From an uncultured Anderseniella sp. (lineage in GTDB: Bacteria; Pseudomonadota; Alphaproteobacteria; Rhizobiales; Aestuariivirgaceae): 64,000 bases of DNA. Positions 1 to 8,976 of the stretch are shown in pieces; the stretch's first letter is position 1; each line of letters begins with the position of its first letter. The position numbers and the translations under genes were made by a program. The DNA lies in the NCBI GenBank assembly GCA_947488295.1, contig CANKYU010000003.1, positions 496,001-560,000 on the forward strand, given 5' to 3'. The notes beneath the pieces are model-generated. The model had not been told where the DNA came from. It ran no database searches and worked only from the letters and a program-made list of their open reading frames with translations.

Positions 1-244
1 CTACCTTGTCATCGGCAATTCGATCATTGCCATATCGCTGTTGCTTTACATGATACGCGAAGGCGAAGTCAGCCGCGTTTCGGCCCTGCTGTTTCTGGTG
101 CCGCCGGTCGCGTCGCTGTTGGCGTGGTTCGTTCTCGGTGAAGCCATGCCGCCGCTGGCCTGGGCTGGCATGGTACTGGCCGGCGCCGGTGTGATGGTCG
201 CCAGCAAGGCCACGTCCGGCCAGACCGGTCGCGGGTCCGAATGA
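1..244 (+). CDS. DMT/EamA-family permease, C-terminal fragment
   Basis: This is the last 80 residues of a membrane transporter whose start lies left of the window; the reading frame is open from base 2. Three hydrophobic stretches are visible, and the arrangement with LLFLVPPVASLLAWFVLGE followed by a Gly/Ala-rich last helix is typical of the second EamA repeat of drug/metabolite-transporter superfamily permeases, which export amino acids, metabolites or drugs across the inner membrane. The substrate cannot be told from this fragment. It ends 12 bases before the convergent LOG-family gene. Confidence 0.8.
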   Translation, partial: YLVIGNSIIAISLLLYMIREGEVSRVSALLFLVPPVASLLAWFVLGEAMPPLAWAGMVLAGAGVMVASKATSGQTGRGSE

Positions 245-256
245 ACCCGTGTTGCT

Positions 257-877
257 CTAGAACAGTTCTGTAATCTCGCTGTCGGCGGGTGCTGTACCAG
301 ATGTTGCCAACCGGTCCAGGAACGCCGGTACGATGTCCTGTGCCCGATCAACCACCTCGAAGTGCACTTCCAGGCCTTCGCGTATGAACAGTTCTTCCTT
401 CATGTGGGAAACCAGTGTCAGAAGCGGTTGCCAGTAATTGTCGATATTGGCCACGATGATCGGCTTTTTGTGTCGCCCGAGCTGAGCCCAGGTTGCGATC
501 TCAACCAGCTCTTCCAGCGTGCCGATTCCGCCGGGCAGGGCGACAAATCCGGACGCCCGTTCGAACATCATCATTTTGCGCTCATGCATGTCGTCAACGA
601 TGAACAGCTCATGACCGCCGTCTGCAAGCATGCGTTCACGCTTCATCAGGAACTTTGGAATGATACCGGTAACATGGGCATTGCCCGCAATGACTGTGCG
701 CGCCACTTCGCCCATGAGGCCAATGCCGCCACCGCCATAGACCAGGCCGACATTGTTCTCGGCCATGGATGACCCAAGGTCGCGTGCAGCCTGCATGTAG
801 GACGGGCTGCGGCCTTCGCCGGAGCCGCAATAAACGCACAAAGACAGATTAGTTTCGGAAATAGGATTCGATGCCAT
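257..877 (-). CDS. LOG-family protein (TIGR00730; nucleoside-monophosphate phosphoribohydrolase-like)
   Basis: The 206-residue product has the two hallmarks of the LOG/lysine-decarboxylase-like fold: a glycine-rich GGGGIGLMGEVA segment near residues 49-60 and PGGIGTLEEL near residues 115-124, which form the nucleotide site and carry the catalytic Glu/Arg region. Characterised members cleave cytokinin riboside 5'-monophosphates or AMP to base plus ribose 5-phosphate; the bacterial substrate here is unknown. The protein is cytoplasmic, with no signal peptide. No clear Shine-Dalgarno sequence precedes the ATG at 877, so the start rests on family alignment from memory. It is a single gene, convergent with the permease on its left. 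Confidence 0.9.
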   Translation of the reverse strand: MASNPISETNLSLCVYCGSGEGRSPSYMQAARDLGSSMAENNVGLVYGGGGIGLMGEVARTVIAGNAHVTGIIPKFLMKRERMLADGGHELFIVDDMHERKMMMFERASGFVALPGGIGTLEELVEIATWAQLGRHKKPIIVANIDNYWQPLLTLVSHMKEELFIREGLEVHFEVVDRAQDIVPAFLDRLATSGTAPADSEITELF

Positions 878-1179
878 GCGTGCATTGTGTCACAGGCTGA
901 GGGGCTAGCGTCAAGCACCACGTGTGGTATTTTGTAAGCATGGCCTTTTGTATTCGTCGAACGGGGTGATATCATCAAGGCCTGTCATTATCCTGATGGG
1001 ACGCAATCAGGCAAAGATTGCGCCGGACTTGTACGCAGACTATGTTCTCATTGCCGACACAAGAGCGACCCGGGTTCAGATCAACCCGTAAATTTGCTCT
1101 AACACTTTGGAAGCGATCAGGTTTATGAGTCTTGGATGTTGCAACCGGGAATCACCTTGATCCAGCGACAGGAACGAAA
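878..1179. other. Intergenic region between divergent LOG and LysM genes
   Basis: About 300 bases without a convincing gene. It must hold the promoters of both flanking genes. I see a weak inverted repeat with 6-bp arms (CCTGAT at 992-997, ATCAGG at 1006-1011) and the Shine-Dalgarno-like AGGAA just upstream of 1180. A possible TTG start at 1132 lies in frame with the LysM gene but has no better support than the ATG at 1180. Confidence 0.5.
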
Positions 1180-3159
1180 ATGAAGCCTCTTGTATTATTC
1201 AGTTCACTTGCAGTGCTTTGTGCGGGCGGCTTGATGGCCCTCAGTTATCAGGGCTGGCAGGATGATCCATCGGCGCTGACGTCACTGTCTTCAGGTTCAC
1301 AGACCGTCAACATCAAGCCCGCCGAGACGGCGTCGGCGCCGTCTGCTGAGCAGAAAGTTGCTGAAACCGAAGCGGCCGGCACGGAAAAGGTTGAACAGAA
1401 AACCGAAGACAAGGCTGAGGAAAAAGTTGCTGCCGTTGCGCCCAAGGAAGTCGAGGCTGCACCATCTGTTGAACCCGCGCCCGCGCCCGAAGTAAAACTG
1501 GGCGATGACACCGCAAAGCCTGAAGCTGCAGAAGCTGAGCCCGAGGGCGCATCGTTTGATATTGTCCGGGTTGAAGAAGACGGATCGGCAGTGCTTGCCG
1601 GTCGGGCAGCGCCAGGTTCGACGGTCCGGCTTTTGATAAATGAAAAAGTCGCCGGCGAAACCCAGGCCAATGACCGCGGCGAGTGGGTCGTGATACCGGC
1701 AGAGCCAATGCCCGCCGGCGCGCACCAGATGCAGATAGAAACTGAAAATGCTGCCGGCGACGTCAAACTGGCGGAGCAGAGTGTTGCGCTGACGGTTCCG
1801 GATCAGCCGGGTACCCAGCCGCTCATCGTGTTGAGCGAAACCGCGAAACCGTCCAAAGTTCTTCAGAAGCCGGAAGCTGCGGAAGTCAAGCAGGCAGAGG
1901 CTGGGCAGGAGAGCACTGCAGGCGAGAGTGGCGAAGCAACCGCAGCTGCGGATCAGCAGCCTGCTGCTGAGTCGAAAACCGCAGCGCTGCATCCGCCTGC
2001 AACCGCCACTGCGCCGGCGGTCACATCGACAGGACGCAGCTTGAACGTGGATGTCGTGGATTATAATGACGCCGGCCTGACCACATTTTCCGGCCGGTCT
2101 GCACCCGGCAGCACGGTGCGTGTTTATGTAGACGACACGCCTGCCGGTGAGGCGGTTGCTGGCACAGACGGAACCTGGTCCTTTACAGCAGGTCGTGAAA
2201 TTGCTTCGGGTCCGCATACCCTGCGCACCGATCAGATTGGGCCGGACGGCAAGGTAAAGGAACGCATCGAATTGCCGTTCTTCCGTGAATCTGCAGAGCG
2301 TATTGCCAGTCTGCAGGCACAGCGCAAGATCACGACTGACGCAGAACAGCCGAAACCTGAAACCGCAGCAACTGCTGCGGCAGAGCCGGATACGACTACT
2401 CCGGGCACATCCGCCCCGGATGCGGCCACAGATGTCGTTGCGGCGGAAGCCGATGCGGAACCGGCCGGAACCGAAGCACCGGCCGCTGCTGAAACCGGGG
2501 CGCAGGACACTGTCAATACGGCTCAGCAAGCCCCGGCTGCCGAGACTGAACAGGTCGCCGAGGCCCAGCCGACGTCAGGCATCAAAGGTGATGCCGAGAC
2601 GGTCAACGATGATGCCGCCCCGGCCGCAGCCGAACCTGATGCAACCCAACAGACCGCGGCGGTGGAATCACCAGCCGAGCCGGCCAAGCCGGAAACAGAG
2701 CAGCAGCAGGTTGCGGCTGCTGTTGAACCGACTGCCGAACCAACTGCTGAACCGGTCAAGCCTGAAACAGCGCAGCAGCAGGTTGCGGCTGTCGAACCGG
2801 TCAAGCCTGCCGATCTGATCGCAGGCACTGAAGATGATGAGCCCGCACAGGAAACGGTCAGACCGGAACCCGACGCAGCACCTGCGGAAACCGCTGCGGT
2901 GACCCCTGAAACCGGGCAGGCGGACTCCGCTTCGCCTGCAACCGGCAAGGTGGTCATTCAGCCAGGCAACAATCTCTGGCAGATTTCGCGTGTTATCTAC
3001 GGCAAGGGCCGCCAGTACACGGTGATTTACGACGCAAACAAGGACCAGATCCGTGATCCGGACCGGATTTATCCGGGGCAGATTTTCGAAACGCCGGGCT
3101 CTGATGCACCGGAGTCAATTGATCCCGACTGCCGGCGCCCATTGGCGGAATGCAACTGA
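1180..3159 (+). CDS. Exported LysM protein with two Ig-like domains and long Ala/Glu/Pro-rich linkers
   Basis: The 659-residue product starts with a hydrophobic segment (LVLFSSLAVLCAGGLMAL) that acts as a signal anchor or signal peptide. Two similar Ig-like modules follow, each with an 'LAGRAAPGSTVRLLIN' or 'FSGRSAPGSTVRVYVD' strand pattern, at roughly residues 125-205 and 283-360. They are separated and followed by low-complexity Ala/Glu/Pro/Thr/Gln-rich stretches. The last 60 residues are a LysM domain (VVIQPGNNLWQISRVIYGKG...YPGQIFE) that should bind peptidoglycan. The ATG at 1180 is chosen because AGGAA sits 8 nt upstream and the signal sequence begins there. Proteins of this build are widespread in Rhizobiales, in which the linkers vary freely. 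The role is probably in the cell envelope; no enzyme domain is visible. Confidence 0.85.
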   Translation: MKPLVLFSSLAVLCAGGLMALSYQGWQDDPSALTSLSSGSQTVNIKPAETASAPSAEQKVAETEAAGTEKVEQKTEDKAEEKVAAVAPKEVEAAPSVEPAPAPEVKLGDDTAKPEAAEAEPEGASFDIVRVEEDGSAVLAGRAAPGSTVRLLINEKVAGETQANDRGEWVVIPAEPMPAGAHQMQIETENAAGDVKLAEQSVALTVPDQPGTQPLIVLSETAKPSKVLQKPEAAEVKQAEAGQESTAGESGEATAAADQQPAAESKTAALHPPATATAPAVTSTGRSLNVDVVDYNDAGLTTFSGRSAPGSTVRVYVDDTPAGEAVAGTDGTWSFTAGREIASGPHTLRTDQIGPDGKVKERIELPFFRESAERIASLQAQRKITTDAEQPKPETAATAAAEPDTTTPGTSAPDAATDVVAAEADAEPAGTEAPAAAETGAQDTVNTAQQAPAAETEQVAEAQPTSGIKGDAETVNDDAAPAAAEPDATQQTAAVESPAEPAKPETEQQQVAAAVEPTAEPTAEPVKPETAQQQVAAVEPVKPADLIAGTEDDEPAQETVRPEPDAAPAETAAVTPETGQADSASPATGKVVIQPGNNLWQISRVIYGKGRQYTVIYDANKDQIRDPDRIYPGQIFETPGSDAPESIDPDCRRPLAECN

Positions 3160-3207
3160 CGCTGCAACTCATCCATGGTGCCGTGACACGCTGCCGGCCA
3201 GCCGGCC

Positions 3208-3699
3208 TTAATGGCTGTGATTGTCACTGATGTCACTGACGATTGCTTCGATCTGCACGTCGCCGGCGTTTTCAAATGTCAGGGTCAGCGGCACCTTGGT
3301 GCCTTTTTCAGGCATTTTTGTCACGTCGAACATCATGATGTGATGGCCACCCGATTTCAGCTCTGTCATCGAATTGGCCGGAATTTCGATGGCCTCGACC
3401 TCGCGCATCTTCATGACGCCATTATCCATGGTGTGCGTGTGCAGTTCCACCCTTTGTGTCAGCGTGGAGGACGCGGCAATCAGTCTGTCGGCATTGCCCT
3501 TGTTGTCGATGCCCAGGTACAGGGCGCCGGGGCGGCCTTCAATCAGGAAGCGTGCGGTCGCATTGCCGATCGATAGTTGACCGGCTGTTGCCTGAACGGT
3601 CATGGCATGATGTCCGTTGTACATCATATGCATAACCGTGTATGCGCCACCGGCAGTAGCAAGTACTGCCAGAACGGCAATCAGATATACTGGTTTCAT
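3208..3699 (-). CDS. PCu(A)C-type periplasmic copper chaperone
   Basis: The 163-residue protein has an N-terminal hydrophobic signal/anchor (VYLIAVLAVLATAGGAY) and the copper-binding pattern of the PCu(A)C/DUF461 family: HTHTMDNGVMKMR followed about 20 residues later by GGHHIMMFDV, so His and Met ligands fit H(M)-X10-M-X21-H-X-M. Such proteins bind Cu(I) in the periplasm and deliver it to cytochrome oxidase assembly or buffer it. The ATG at 3699 is chosen over an in-frame start at 3786 because the hydrophobic signal begins there and the longer form would cross the palindrome region. The C-terminus is His-rich (DNHSH). It is divergent from the ArsR regulator, which suggests shared metal control. 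Confidence 0.9.
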   Translation of the reverse strand: MKPVYLIAVLAVLATAGGAYTVMHMMYNGHHAMTVQATAGQLSIGNATARFLIEGRPGALYLGIDNKGNADRLIAASSTLTQRVELHTHTMDNGVMKMREVEAIEIPANSMTELKSGGHHIMMFDVTKMPEKGTKVPLTLTFENAGDVQIEAIVSDISDNHSH

Positions 3700-3784
3700 G
3701 GATTTCAATATCCTTCTGTCAGTGTGCAAATTGCCAAGTTGATTGAGTTGTGGCCATGCGACATACAGCCCTTGTGGCCGCATC

Positions 3785-3815
3785 AATCATCGTATATCGT
3801 CGATTTACGATGATT
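3785..3815. promoter_or_regulatory. Perfect inverted repeat, candidate ArsR operator
   Basis: Arms AATCATCGTA (3785-3794) and TACGATGATT (3806-3815) are perfect reverse complements, 10 bp each, with an 11-nt spacer. It lies between the divergent copper-chaperone and ArsR genes. ArsR/SmtB regulators bind imperfect AT-rich palindromes of this size at their own promoters, so this is the likely operator. It overlaps an alternative ATG (3810) of the regulator gene. Confidence 0.6.
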
Positions 3816-3878
3816 AAGCAAACCACTCGCCGTGATGTGGCATCGTCAGGTGTCCGGGACTGTCAGGAAAGTGTCCGC

Positions 3879-4169
3879 ATGGCGTCAGTTATGGCGGCAT
3901 TGGGCCACCCGGCGCGGGTGACGATCCTGCGCAGGCTGGCATGCTGCGACGAGTGTTGCTGCCGCGAGGTGGTCGAACACCTGAATCTGGCACAGTCCAC
4001 TGTGTCGCAACATCTGAAAGTATTGGTCGAGGCCGGGCTTGTCAGCTATGAACCCCGGCGGCCGAAATCGCGTTATGTATTGAACAGGCAGGCGCTGCAA
4101 TCGGTATCTTCGGCAATCAGCGACCTGGTCAATGATTGTTGTTCGCAGCAGCCATCCGCTAACCCCTAA
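3879..4169 (+). CDS. ArsR/SmtB-family metal-responsive repressor
   Basis: The 96-residue protein has the ArsR winged-helix pattern: LGHPARVTILRRL, then helix-turn-helix AQSTVSQHLKVLVEAGLVSY. A dense Cys cluster CCDECCC lies where metal-sensing ArsR proteins place their ELCVC motif, and a second CC pair is near the C-terminus, so a thiophilic metal or metalloid (Cu, As, Cd, Zn) is the probable signal. The ATG at 3879 is preceded by AGGAAA at good spacing. An in-frame ATG at 3810 would give 119 residues but lies inside the palindrome and has no ribosome site. The ABC exporter starts 11 bases downstream, so the two are likely one operon. Confidence 0.88.
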   Translation: MASVMAALGHPARVTILRRLACCDECCCREVVEHLNLAQSTVSQHLKVLVEAGLVSYEPRRPKSRYVLNRQALQSVSSAISDLVNDCCSQQPSANP

Positions 4170-4180
4170 GGCATCTAGTT

Positions 4181-6070
4181 TTGACCGCCAAAAAAGTTTC
4201 CGCCGACAGCGGTGCCACACTCCGTACGATCCGCAATCTGTGGCCCTATATGTGGCCATCGGACCGGCCGGACCTGAAGATGCGGGTGTTGTGGGCAACC
4301 CTGTTTCTGGTCGTTGCCAAAGTGGTGCTCGTTATAGTGCCGTATTTCTTCAAGTACGCAACAGATGCCCTCAACGGCAAGGCGGACGCACCGGAGTTTT
4401 TCCCAGCATGGTTGCTGGCACCGGTTATGCTGGTGCTTGCCTACAATGTGGCCCGGGTGACGCAATGGGGATTCAACCAGCTGCGCGACGCGTTGTTTGC
4501 ACGCGTCGGCCAGCATGCGGTCCGGCAACTGGCCTTCCGCACCTTCAAGCACATGCACAAGCTGTCTTTGCGGTTTCACCTGGAACGCAGGACCGGCGGC
4601 CTGTCCCGCATAATCGAGCGTGGCACCAAGGGTATTGAGATCATTGTCCGGTTCACCATTTTGAACACGGCACCGACCATTCTGGAGTTCGCGCTCACCG
4701 CAGCGATATTTGCCTATTCCTATGGCTGGAGCTATGTGGCCGTCATAGCCGCGGTGGTGTGGTTGTACTCGTGGTTCACAGTGCGGGCCAGTGACTGGCG
4801 GATCAACATCCGCAAGGAGATGAACGAGTCGGACAACGAGGCCAACACCAAGGCCATCGACAGTTTATTGAACTTCGAGACGGTGAAGTATTTCGGCAAT
4901 GAAGAAATGGAGGCCAGCCGCTTTGACAAGTCCATGGAACGGTATGAGTCCTCGGCAACCAAGACATGGACTTCGCTTGGCTGGCTCAATTTCGGACAGG
5001 GACTGATATTCGGCACCGGTATGACCATCGTAATGGTGATGTCGGCTCTGGAGGTACAGGCCGGTAACCAGACAATCGGCGATTTTGTGTTCATCAATGT
5101 CATGTTGATGCAGTTGTCCGTACCGCTGAACTTCATTGGTTTCGTCTACCGTGAAATCCGTCAGGGTCTGGCAGACATCGAACAGATGTTTGACCTGTTG
5201 TCTGTTGAAGAGGAGATCGTTGACGCACCGGGCGCAAAGCAGCTTGACGTCAGCAATGGCGTCATCCGGTTCGAAGATGTGGATTTCTCCTACGATTCAG
5301 AGCGGTCGATCCTCAAGGGGCTGGATTTCGAGGTTCCGGCCGGGCAGACCTTCGCAATCGTTGGCCCGTCCGGTGCCGGAAAATCAACCATCTCGCGGCT
5401 CATCTACCGGTTTTATGACGTGACCGGCGGCAGTATTTCCATTGATGGCCAGGACGTGCGCGACGTAACCCAGAAGTCACTGCGCGCCGCAGTTGGCATG
5501 GTGCCGCAGGACACGGTTTTGTTCAACGACACCATCCGGTACAATATTCGGTATGGTCGCCCGGACGCCACTGATGAAGAGGTTGAAGCTGCAGCCAGGC
5601 TGGCCCAGATCCACGACTTCATCCTTGATCTGCCCGACGGCTATGATGCCATGGTTGGCGAGCGGGGACTGAAACTGTCCGGGGGTGAGAAACAGCGTGT
5701 ATCGATTGCCCGCACCATTTTGAAGGGGCCGCCGATCCTGATACTGGATGAAGCGACATCGGCGCTTGATACCATGACCGAACAGGACATCCAGGCAGCA
5801 CTGAAACTGGTATCGAAAGATCGCACGACGCTGGTTATCGCCCATAGACTGTCAACAGTGGTTGATGCCGACCAGATTATTGTGCTGGGCGAGGGGGCCA
5901 TAGCCGAGCGCGGCACCCATGCGCAGTTGCTCGAGCACGAAGGTGTCTATTCATCCATGTGGAATCGTCAGCGCGAGGCTGACGAGGCGCTGCGCAAGCT
6001 GGCGGAGAACTACGAAACCCGTGGCATGACCGCAGAGGAGTTGGCTCTCAGTCTGAAAACCGACAATTAG
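4181..6070 (+). CDS. Atm1/ABCB7-type ABC exporter (fused permease-ATPase)
   Basis: The 629-residue half-transporter carries an N-terminal six-helix membrane domain and a C-terminal ATPase with Walker A GPSGAGKST, signature LSGGEKQR, Walker B ILILDEATSALD and the H-loop in AHRLSTV. The N-terminal NLWPYMWPSDRPDLKMR and the membrane domain resemble bacterial Atm1, which exports glutathione conjugates or glutathione-metal complexes and confers heavy-metal tolerance. The start is TTG at 4181, 11 bases after the ArsR gene; a weak AAGG lies upstream. Context (ArsR just before, copper chaperone divergent) fits a metal or thiol-complex exporter. Confidence 0.9.
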   Translation: MTAKKVSADSGATLRTIRNLWPYMWPSDRPDLKMRVLWATLFLVVAKVVLVIVPYFFKYATDALNGKADAPEFFPAWLLAPVMLVLAYNVARVTQWGFNQLRDALFARVGQHAVRQLAFRTFKHMHKLSLRFHLERRTGGLSRIIERGTKGIEIIVRFTILNTAPTILEFALTAAIFAYSYGWSYVAVIAAVVWLYSWFTVRASDWRINIRKEMNESDNEANTKAIDSLLNFETVKYFGNEEMEASRFDKSMERYESSATKTWTSLGWLNFGQGLIFGTGMTIVMVMSALEVQAGNQTIGDFVFINVMLMQLSVPLNFIGFVYREIRQGLADIEQMFDLLSVEEEIVDAPGAKQLDVSNGVIRFEDVDFSYDSERSILKGLDFEVPAGQTFAIVGPSGAGKSTISRLIYRFYDVTGGSISIDGQDVRDVTQKSLRAAVGMVPQDTVLFNDTIRYNIRYGRPDATDEEVEAAARLAQIHDFILDLPDGYDAMVGERGLKLSGGEKQRVSIARTILKGPPILILDEATSALDTMTEQDIQAALKLVSKDRTTLVIAHRLSTVVDADQIIVLGEGAIAERGTHAQLLEHEGVYSSMWNRQREADEALRKLAENYETRGMTAEELALSLKTDN

Positions 6071-6202
6071 AGCTGGAGCGGGCTCTTGCAGAACGGATGC
6101 CCGATTGCACGCGCCGCACGTCTTGGTTCTTGCACTGCACGTCTGTGCGCTTTACCTAGTTGTTGTCTGACCCCTCGCTAGTGCCGGAGAAATTTTCCTG
6201 CG

Positions 6203-6901
6203 ATGTTGAATTCGATCCTGTCGATATTTGTGCCTGTTCACCGCGAAGGCTACCGTTTCATCGCCATTTTCGCGGCCGTTACCCTGGTGTTGTTCTGGCT
6301 GCTGCCGGATTTCTTCGGCTGGATAGGTGTTGTCGCGACCGCATGGTGCGCCTATTTCTTTCGTGATCCGGAACGGGTTACGCCGCAGGATCCAGCCCTG
6401 GTGATATCACCGGCCGATGGCCGCATATCAGCCATTGAGCAGGTTGCCATTCCGCCGGAACTGGCGCTGGAAGGCGACAAGCTGACCCGCATTTCGGTGT
6501 TCATGAATGTCTTTGATGTGCATGTGAACCGCTCGCCGGTTGACGGCGAAGTGCTGCAGATGAGTTATGTGGCGGGCAAGTTCATCAATGCCGAGCTGGA
6601 CAAGGCCAGCGAGCATAACGAACGCCAGGCCCTGACACTGGAGATGGCGGACAAGCGTCGCATTGGCGTGGTGCAGATTGCCGGACTGGTGGCGCGCCGC
6701 ATCGTCGGTTTCACCTCTCAGGGCGCACGCCTGCAGGCTGGTCAGCGCTTCGGCCTGATTAGGTTTGGATCGCGTGTTGATGTATATTTGCCCGAAGGGA
6801 CCGCCGTGCGGGCATGTGTCGGACAACTCGCCATCGCGGGCGAGACGGTGCTTGCCGACATGTCCGGCTCCGGGCCGGCGCCGACCGGCCGCAAGGGCTG
6901 A
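6203..6901 (+). CDS. psd: Phosphatidylserine decarboxylase proenzyme
   Basis: Phosphatidylserine decarboxylase converts phosphatidylserine to phosphatidylethanolamine at the inner membrane. The 232-residue length and sequence match the short form common in Rhizobiales. Visible landmarks are the N-terminal hydrophobic segment, FFRDPER, the SPADGRIS and [14 protein letters not shown] blocks, and near the C-terminus [11 protein letters not shown], whose Gly-Ser pair is the self-cleavage site that makes the pyruvoyl cofactor from Ser. The pssA gene follows 33 bases later, so substrate-making and substrate-using steps are in one unit. Confidence 0.95.
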   Translation: MLNSILSIFVPVHREGYRFIAIFAAVTLVLFWLLPDFFGWIGVVATAWCAYFFRDPERVTPQDPALVISPADGRISAIEQVAIPPELALEGDKLTRISVFMNVFDVHVNRSPVDGEVLQMSYVAGKFINAELDKASEHNERQALTLEMADKRRIGVVQIAGLVARRIVGFTSQGARLQAGQRFGLIRFGSRVDVYLPEGTAVRACVGQLAIAGETVLADMSGSGPAPTGRKG

Positions 6902-6934
6902 CAAATCCACGCCGCAAAGGGCAGACTTGAAGCA

Positions 6935-7807
6935 ATGACCAAGCACGAAGAACCGGCATATACGGGCGAACAGCGCCTGCGGCAGATACCGGTGCGGTAT
7001 CTGGTGCCCAACATCGTTACACTGCTGGCGTTGTGTTCCGGCGTCACGGCCATTCGGCTGGGTATTGAGGGCAGGTTTGAACTGGCGGTGGCGTGCGTCA
7101 TTCTCGCAACCGTTCTGGACGCGCTGGACGGACGCATCGCGCGGGCGCTCAAAGGGTCATCGAAATTCGGTGCCGAGCTGGATTCGCTTGCTGACTTCGT
7201 CAATTTCGGCGTGGCCCCGGGCCTGCTGGTCTATATGTGGTCGCTGAGCGCGCTGAAAAACCTCGGATGGATCGTGGCCCTGGCACTGGCCATGTGCTGT
7301 GCGTTGCGTCTGGCGCGTTTTAACGTGGCGCTTGAGGATCCGGACCGTCCGGCCTGGAAGATCAACTATTTTACCGGTGTCAATGCGCCGGCAGGCGCCA
7401 TGCTCGCCATGCTGCCAATGTATATGGGGTTTTTGGATCTGCTGCCGCCAGGAAGCGAGATTGCGCCTTTCGTGTTGATCTATATCGCGCTGATTGCCTT
7501 TTCCATGGTGTCGCGCGTGCCGACATTCTCCGGCAAGGGCGTCGGCAGGGTCCGCCGCGAGCTGGTGTTGCCGATCCTGGCTGCGGTTACCATCATCGCG
7601 GCACTCCTGGTGACCTATACCTGGGAAGTTGTGACCTTTGCCGCTTTCACCTATATCGCGGCCATTCCGGTTTCGGTTGTGAGTTACATGCGCCAGAAAA
7701 GCGCCTGGGAAAAACGCATTGCGAACGGCGAGGAGGGCGCTGCCGACAAAAAGGATCCGGCCGATCTTGACGCAGATGCGACCTTGGCAGAGGACGACAA
7801 GGCATGA
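6935..7807 (+). CDS. pssA: CDP-diacylglycerol-serine O-phosphatidyltransferase
   Basis: PssA joins CDP-diacylglycerol and serine to make phosphatidylserine, the substrate of the psd product encoded just upstream. The 290-residue membrane protein has the CDP-alcohol phosphotransferase signature DG-x2-AR-x8-G-x3-D-x3-D, seen as DGRIARALKGSSKFGAELDSLAD around residues 66-88, and about six to eight hydrophobic helices. The last 30 residues are acidic and low-complexity. Its TGA stop overlaps the ATG of arsC by the ATGA arrangement, which suggests translational coupling to an unrelated function. Confidence 0.95.
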   Translation: MTKHEEPAYTGEQRLRQIPVRYLVPNIVTLLALCSGVTAIRLGIEGRFELAVACVILATVLDALDGRIARALKGSSKFGAELDSLADFVNFGVAPGLLVYMWSLSALKNLGWIVALALAMCCALRLARFNVALEDPDRPAWKINYFTGVNAPAGAMLAMLPMYMGFLDLLPPGSEIAPFVLIYIALIAFSMVSRVPTFSGKGVGRVRRELVLPILAAVTIIAALLVTYTWEVVTFAAFTYIAAIPVSVVSYMRQKSAWEKRIANGEEGAADKKDPADLDADATLAEDDKA

Positions 7808-8220
7808 CGATAGTGGTTCATCACAATTCCTCCTGCGGTACATCACGCAACACCATTGAGCTTATTCGGGCATCCGGAGAGGAGCCGGTGATCATCGAGT
7901 ATCTCAAGGAAGGCTGGACGCGCCCGCAGTTGCTGGCCCTGTTTGCGGCTGCAGGGTTGACGCCCCGCGAAGCGTTGCGCACTTCAAAGTCTCCCGCGGA
8001 AGAACTTGGCCTGACCGATCCGGATGTTGATGACGAAGCCATTCTTGCCGCCATGCTGGAACATCCGGTGCTGGTCAATCGACCCATCGTCGCAAGCCCC
8101 AGGGGAGTGCGTCTGTGTCGACCGTCGGAACTGGTTCTGGACCTGTTGGACAATGGCGGTCCGGACAGGTTCACCAAGGAAGACGGTGAGGTCGTGCGCG
8201 GGCAGGCCGGTTCCAGATAG
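7804..8220 (+). CDS. arsC: Glutaredoxin-type arsenate reductase ArsC
   Basis: The 138-residue product matches the R773-type ArsC family closely: [12 protein letters not shown] holds the catalytic Cys at residue 12, and RPIV plus RLCRPSE hold the two conserved arginines. ArsC reduces arsenate to arsenite with glutathione and glutaredoxin. Usual length for the family is about 140. The start codon overlaps the pssA stop (ATGA). The arsH gene follows 8 bases downstream, so a small arsenic module rides on the phospholipid operon; no arsB or acr3 pump is present here. Confidence 0.93.
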   Translation: MTIVVHHNSSCGTSRNTIELIRASGEEPVIIEYLKEGWTRPQLLALFAAAGLTPREALRTSKSPAEELGLTDPDVDDEAILAAMLEHPVLVNRPIVASPRGVRLCRPSELVLDLLDNGGPDRFTKEDGEVVRGQAGSR

Positions 8221-8228
8221 ACTTTGTG

Positions 8229-8957
8229 ATGTCAGCACCCAAAGAGTTTGCCGACCTGCCGAACATTGATCCTGCGCACATCAGGCAGGTCGATGCCCAA
8301 TTGCTCGGCGGTCCTGAGGCTTCAGAACATGCACCGCGTATCCTGGTGTTGTACGGATCGCTGCGCGAACGGTCTTTCTCGCGGCTCACAGCGCTTGAAG
8401 TGGAGCGACTTTTGCGATGGCATGGCTGCGAGCCCCGTGTGTTTGATCCGCGTGGACTGCCATTGCCGGATGCCGAGGGAGCAGATCATCCCAAGGTCGT
8501 CGAACTGCGTAAACTGGCGGTCTGGTCGGAAGGCATGGTGTGGGTGTCTCCCGAACGCCACGGTGCGATGACCGGCATTATGAAATCGCAAATCGACTGG
8601 GTGCCCCTGTCCATGGGCGGCATGCGCCCAACCCAGGGAAAGACACTGGCCGTCATGCAGGTGTGTGGCGGATCGCAGAGCTTTAATGCGGTGAACCAGA
8701 TGCGAATTCTGGGTCGCTGGATGCGTATGATTACCATCCCGAACCAGTCATCTGTGCCACGCGCGTTTACCGAGTTTGGCGATGATGACCGCATGAAGCC
8801 ATCACCTTTCTACAATCGCATAGTGGATGTTGTGGAAGAGCTGGTGAAATTCACCTATCTGACACGCGACCGCTCAGATTACCTGGTGAGCAGGTATTCC
8901 GAGCGGATCGAAAGTGCAGAAGAGGTCTCCAGACGGGTGAACCAGCGCTCGATCTAG
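8229..8957 (+). CDS. arsH: ArsH NADPH-dependent FMN reductase (organoarsenical oxidase type)
   Basis: The 242-residue product has the ArsH flavodoxin-like fold: [11 protein letters not shown] near residue 38 binds FMN phosphate, [18 protein letters not shown] and the stretch around [25 protein letters not shown] are family hallmarks. ArsH oxidises trivalent methyl- or aryl-arsenicals with NADPH and FMN. A GTG at 8226 directly precedes the ATG at 8229; neither has a strong ribosome site. It follows arsC by 8 bases and is convergent with the RND gene. Confidence 0.93.
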   Translation: MSAPKEFADLPNIDPAHIRQVDAQLLGGPEASEHAPRILVLYGSLRERSFSRLTALEVERLLRWHGCEPRVFDPRGLPLPDAEGADHPKVVELRKLAVWSEGMVWVSPERHGAMTGIMKSQIDWVPLSMGGMRPTQGKTLAVMQVCGGSQSFNAVNQMRILGRWMRMITIPNQSSVPRAFTEFGDDDRMKPSPFYNRIVDVVEELVKFTYLTRDRSDYLVSRYSERIESAEEVSRRVNQRSI

Positions 8958-8976
8958 GCTGCCGGACAAAGATCAC

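Noticed and set aside
1297..2529. 410-codon minus-strand open frame inside the LysM gene
   Set aside because: It mirrors low-complexity Ala/Glu/Pro codons of the real gene and encodes a Cys/Arg/Phe-rich sequence unlike any family.
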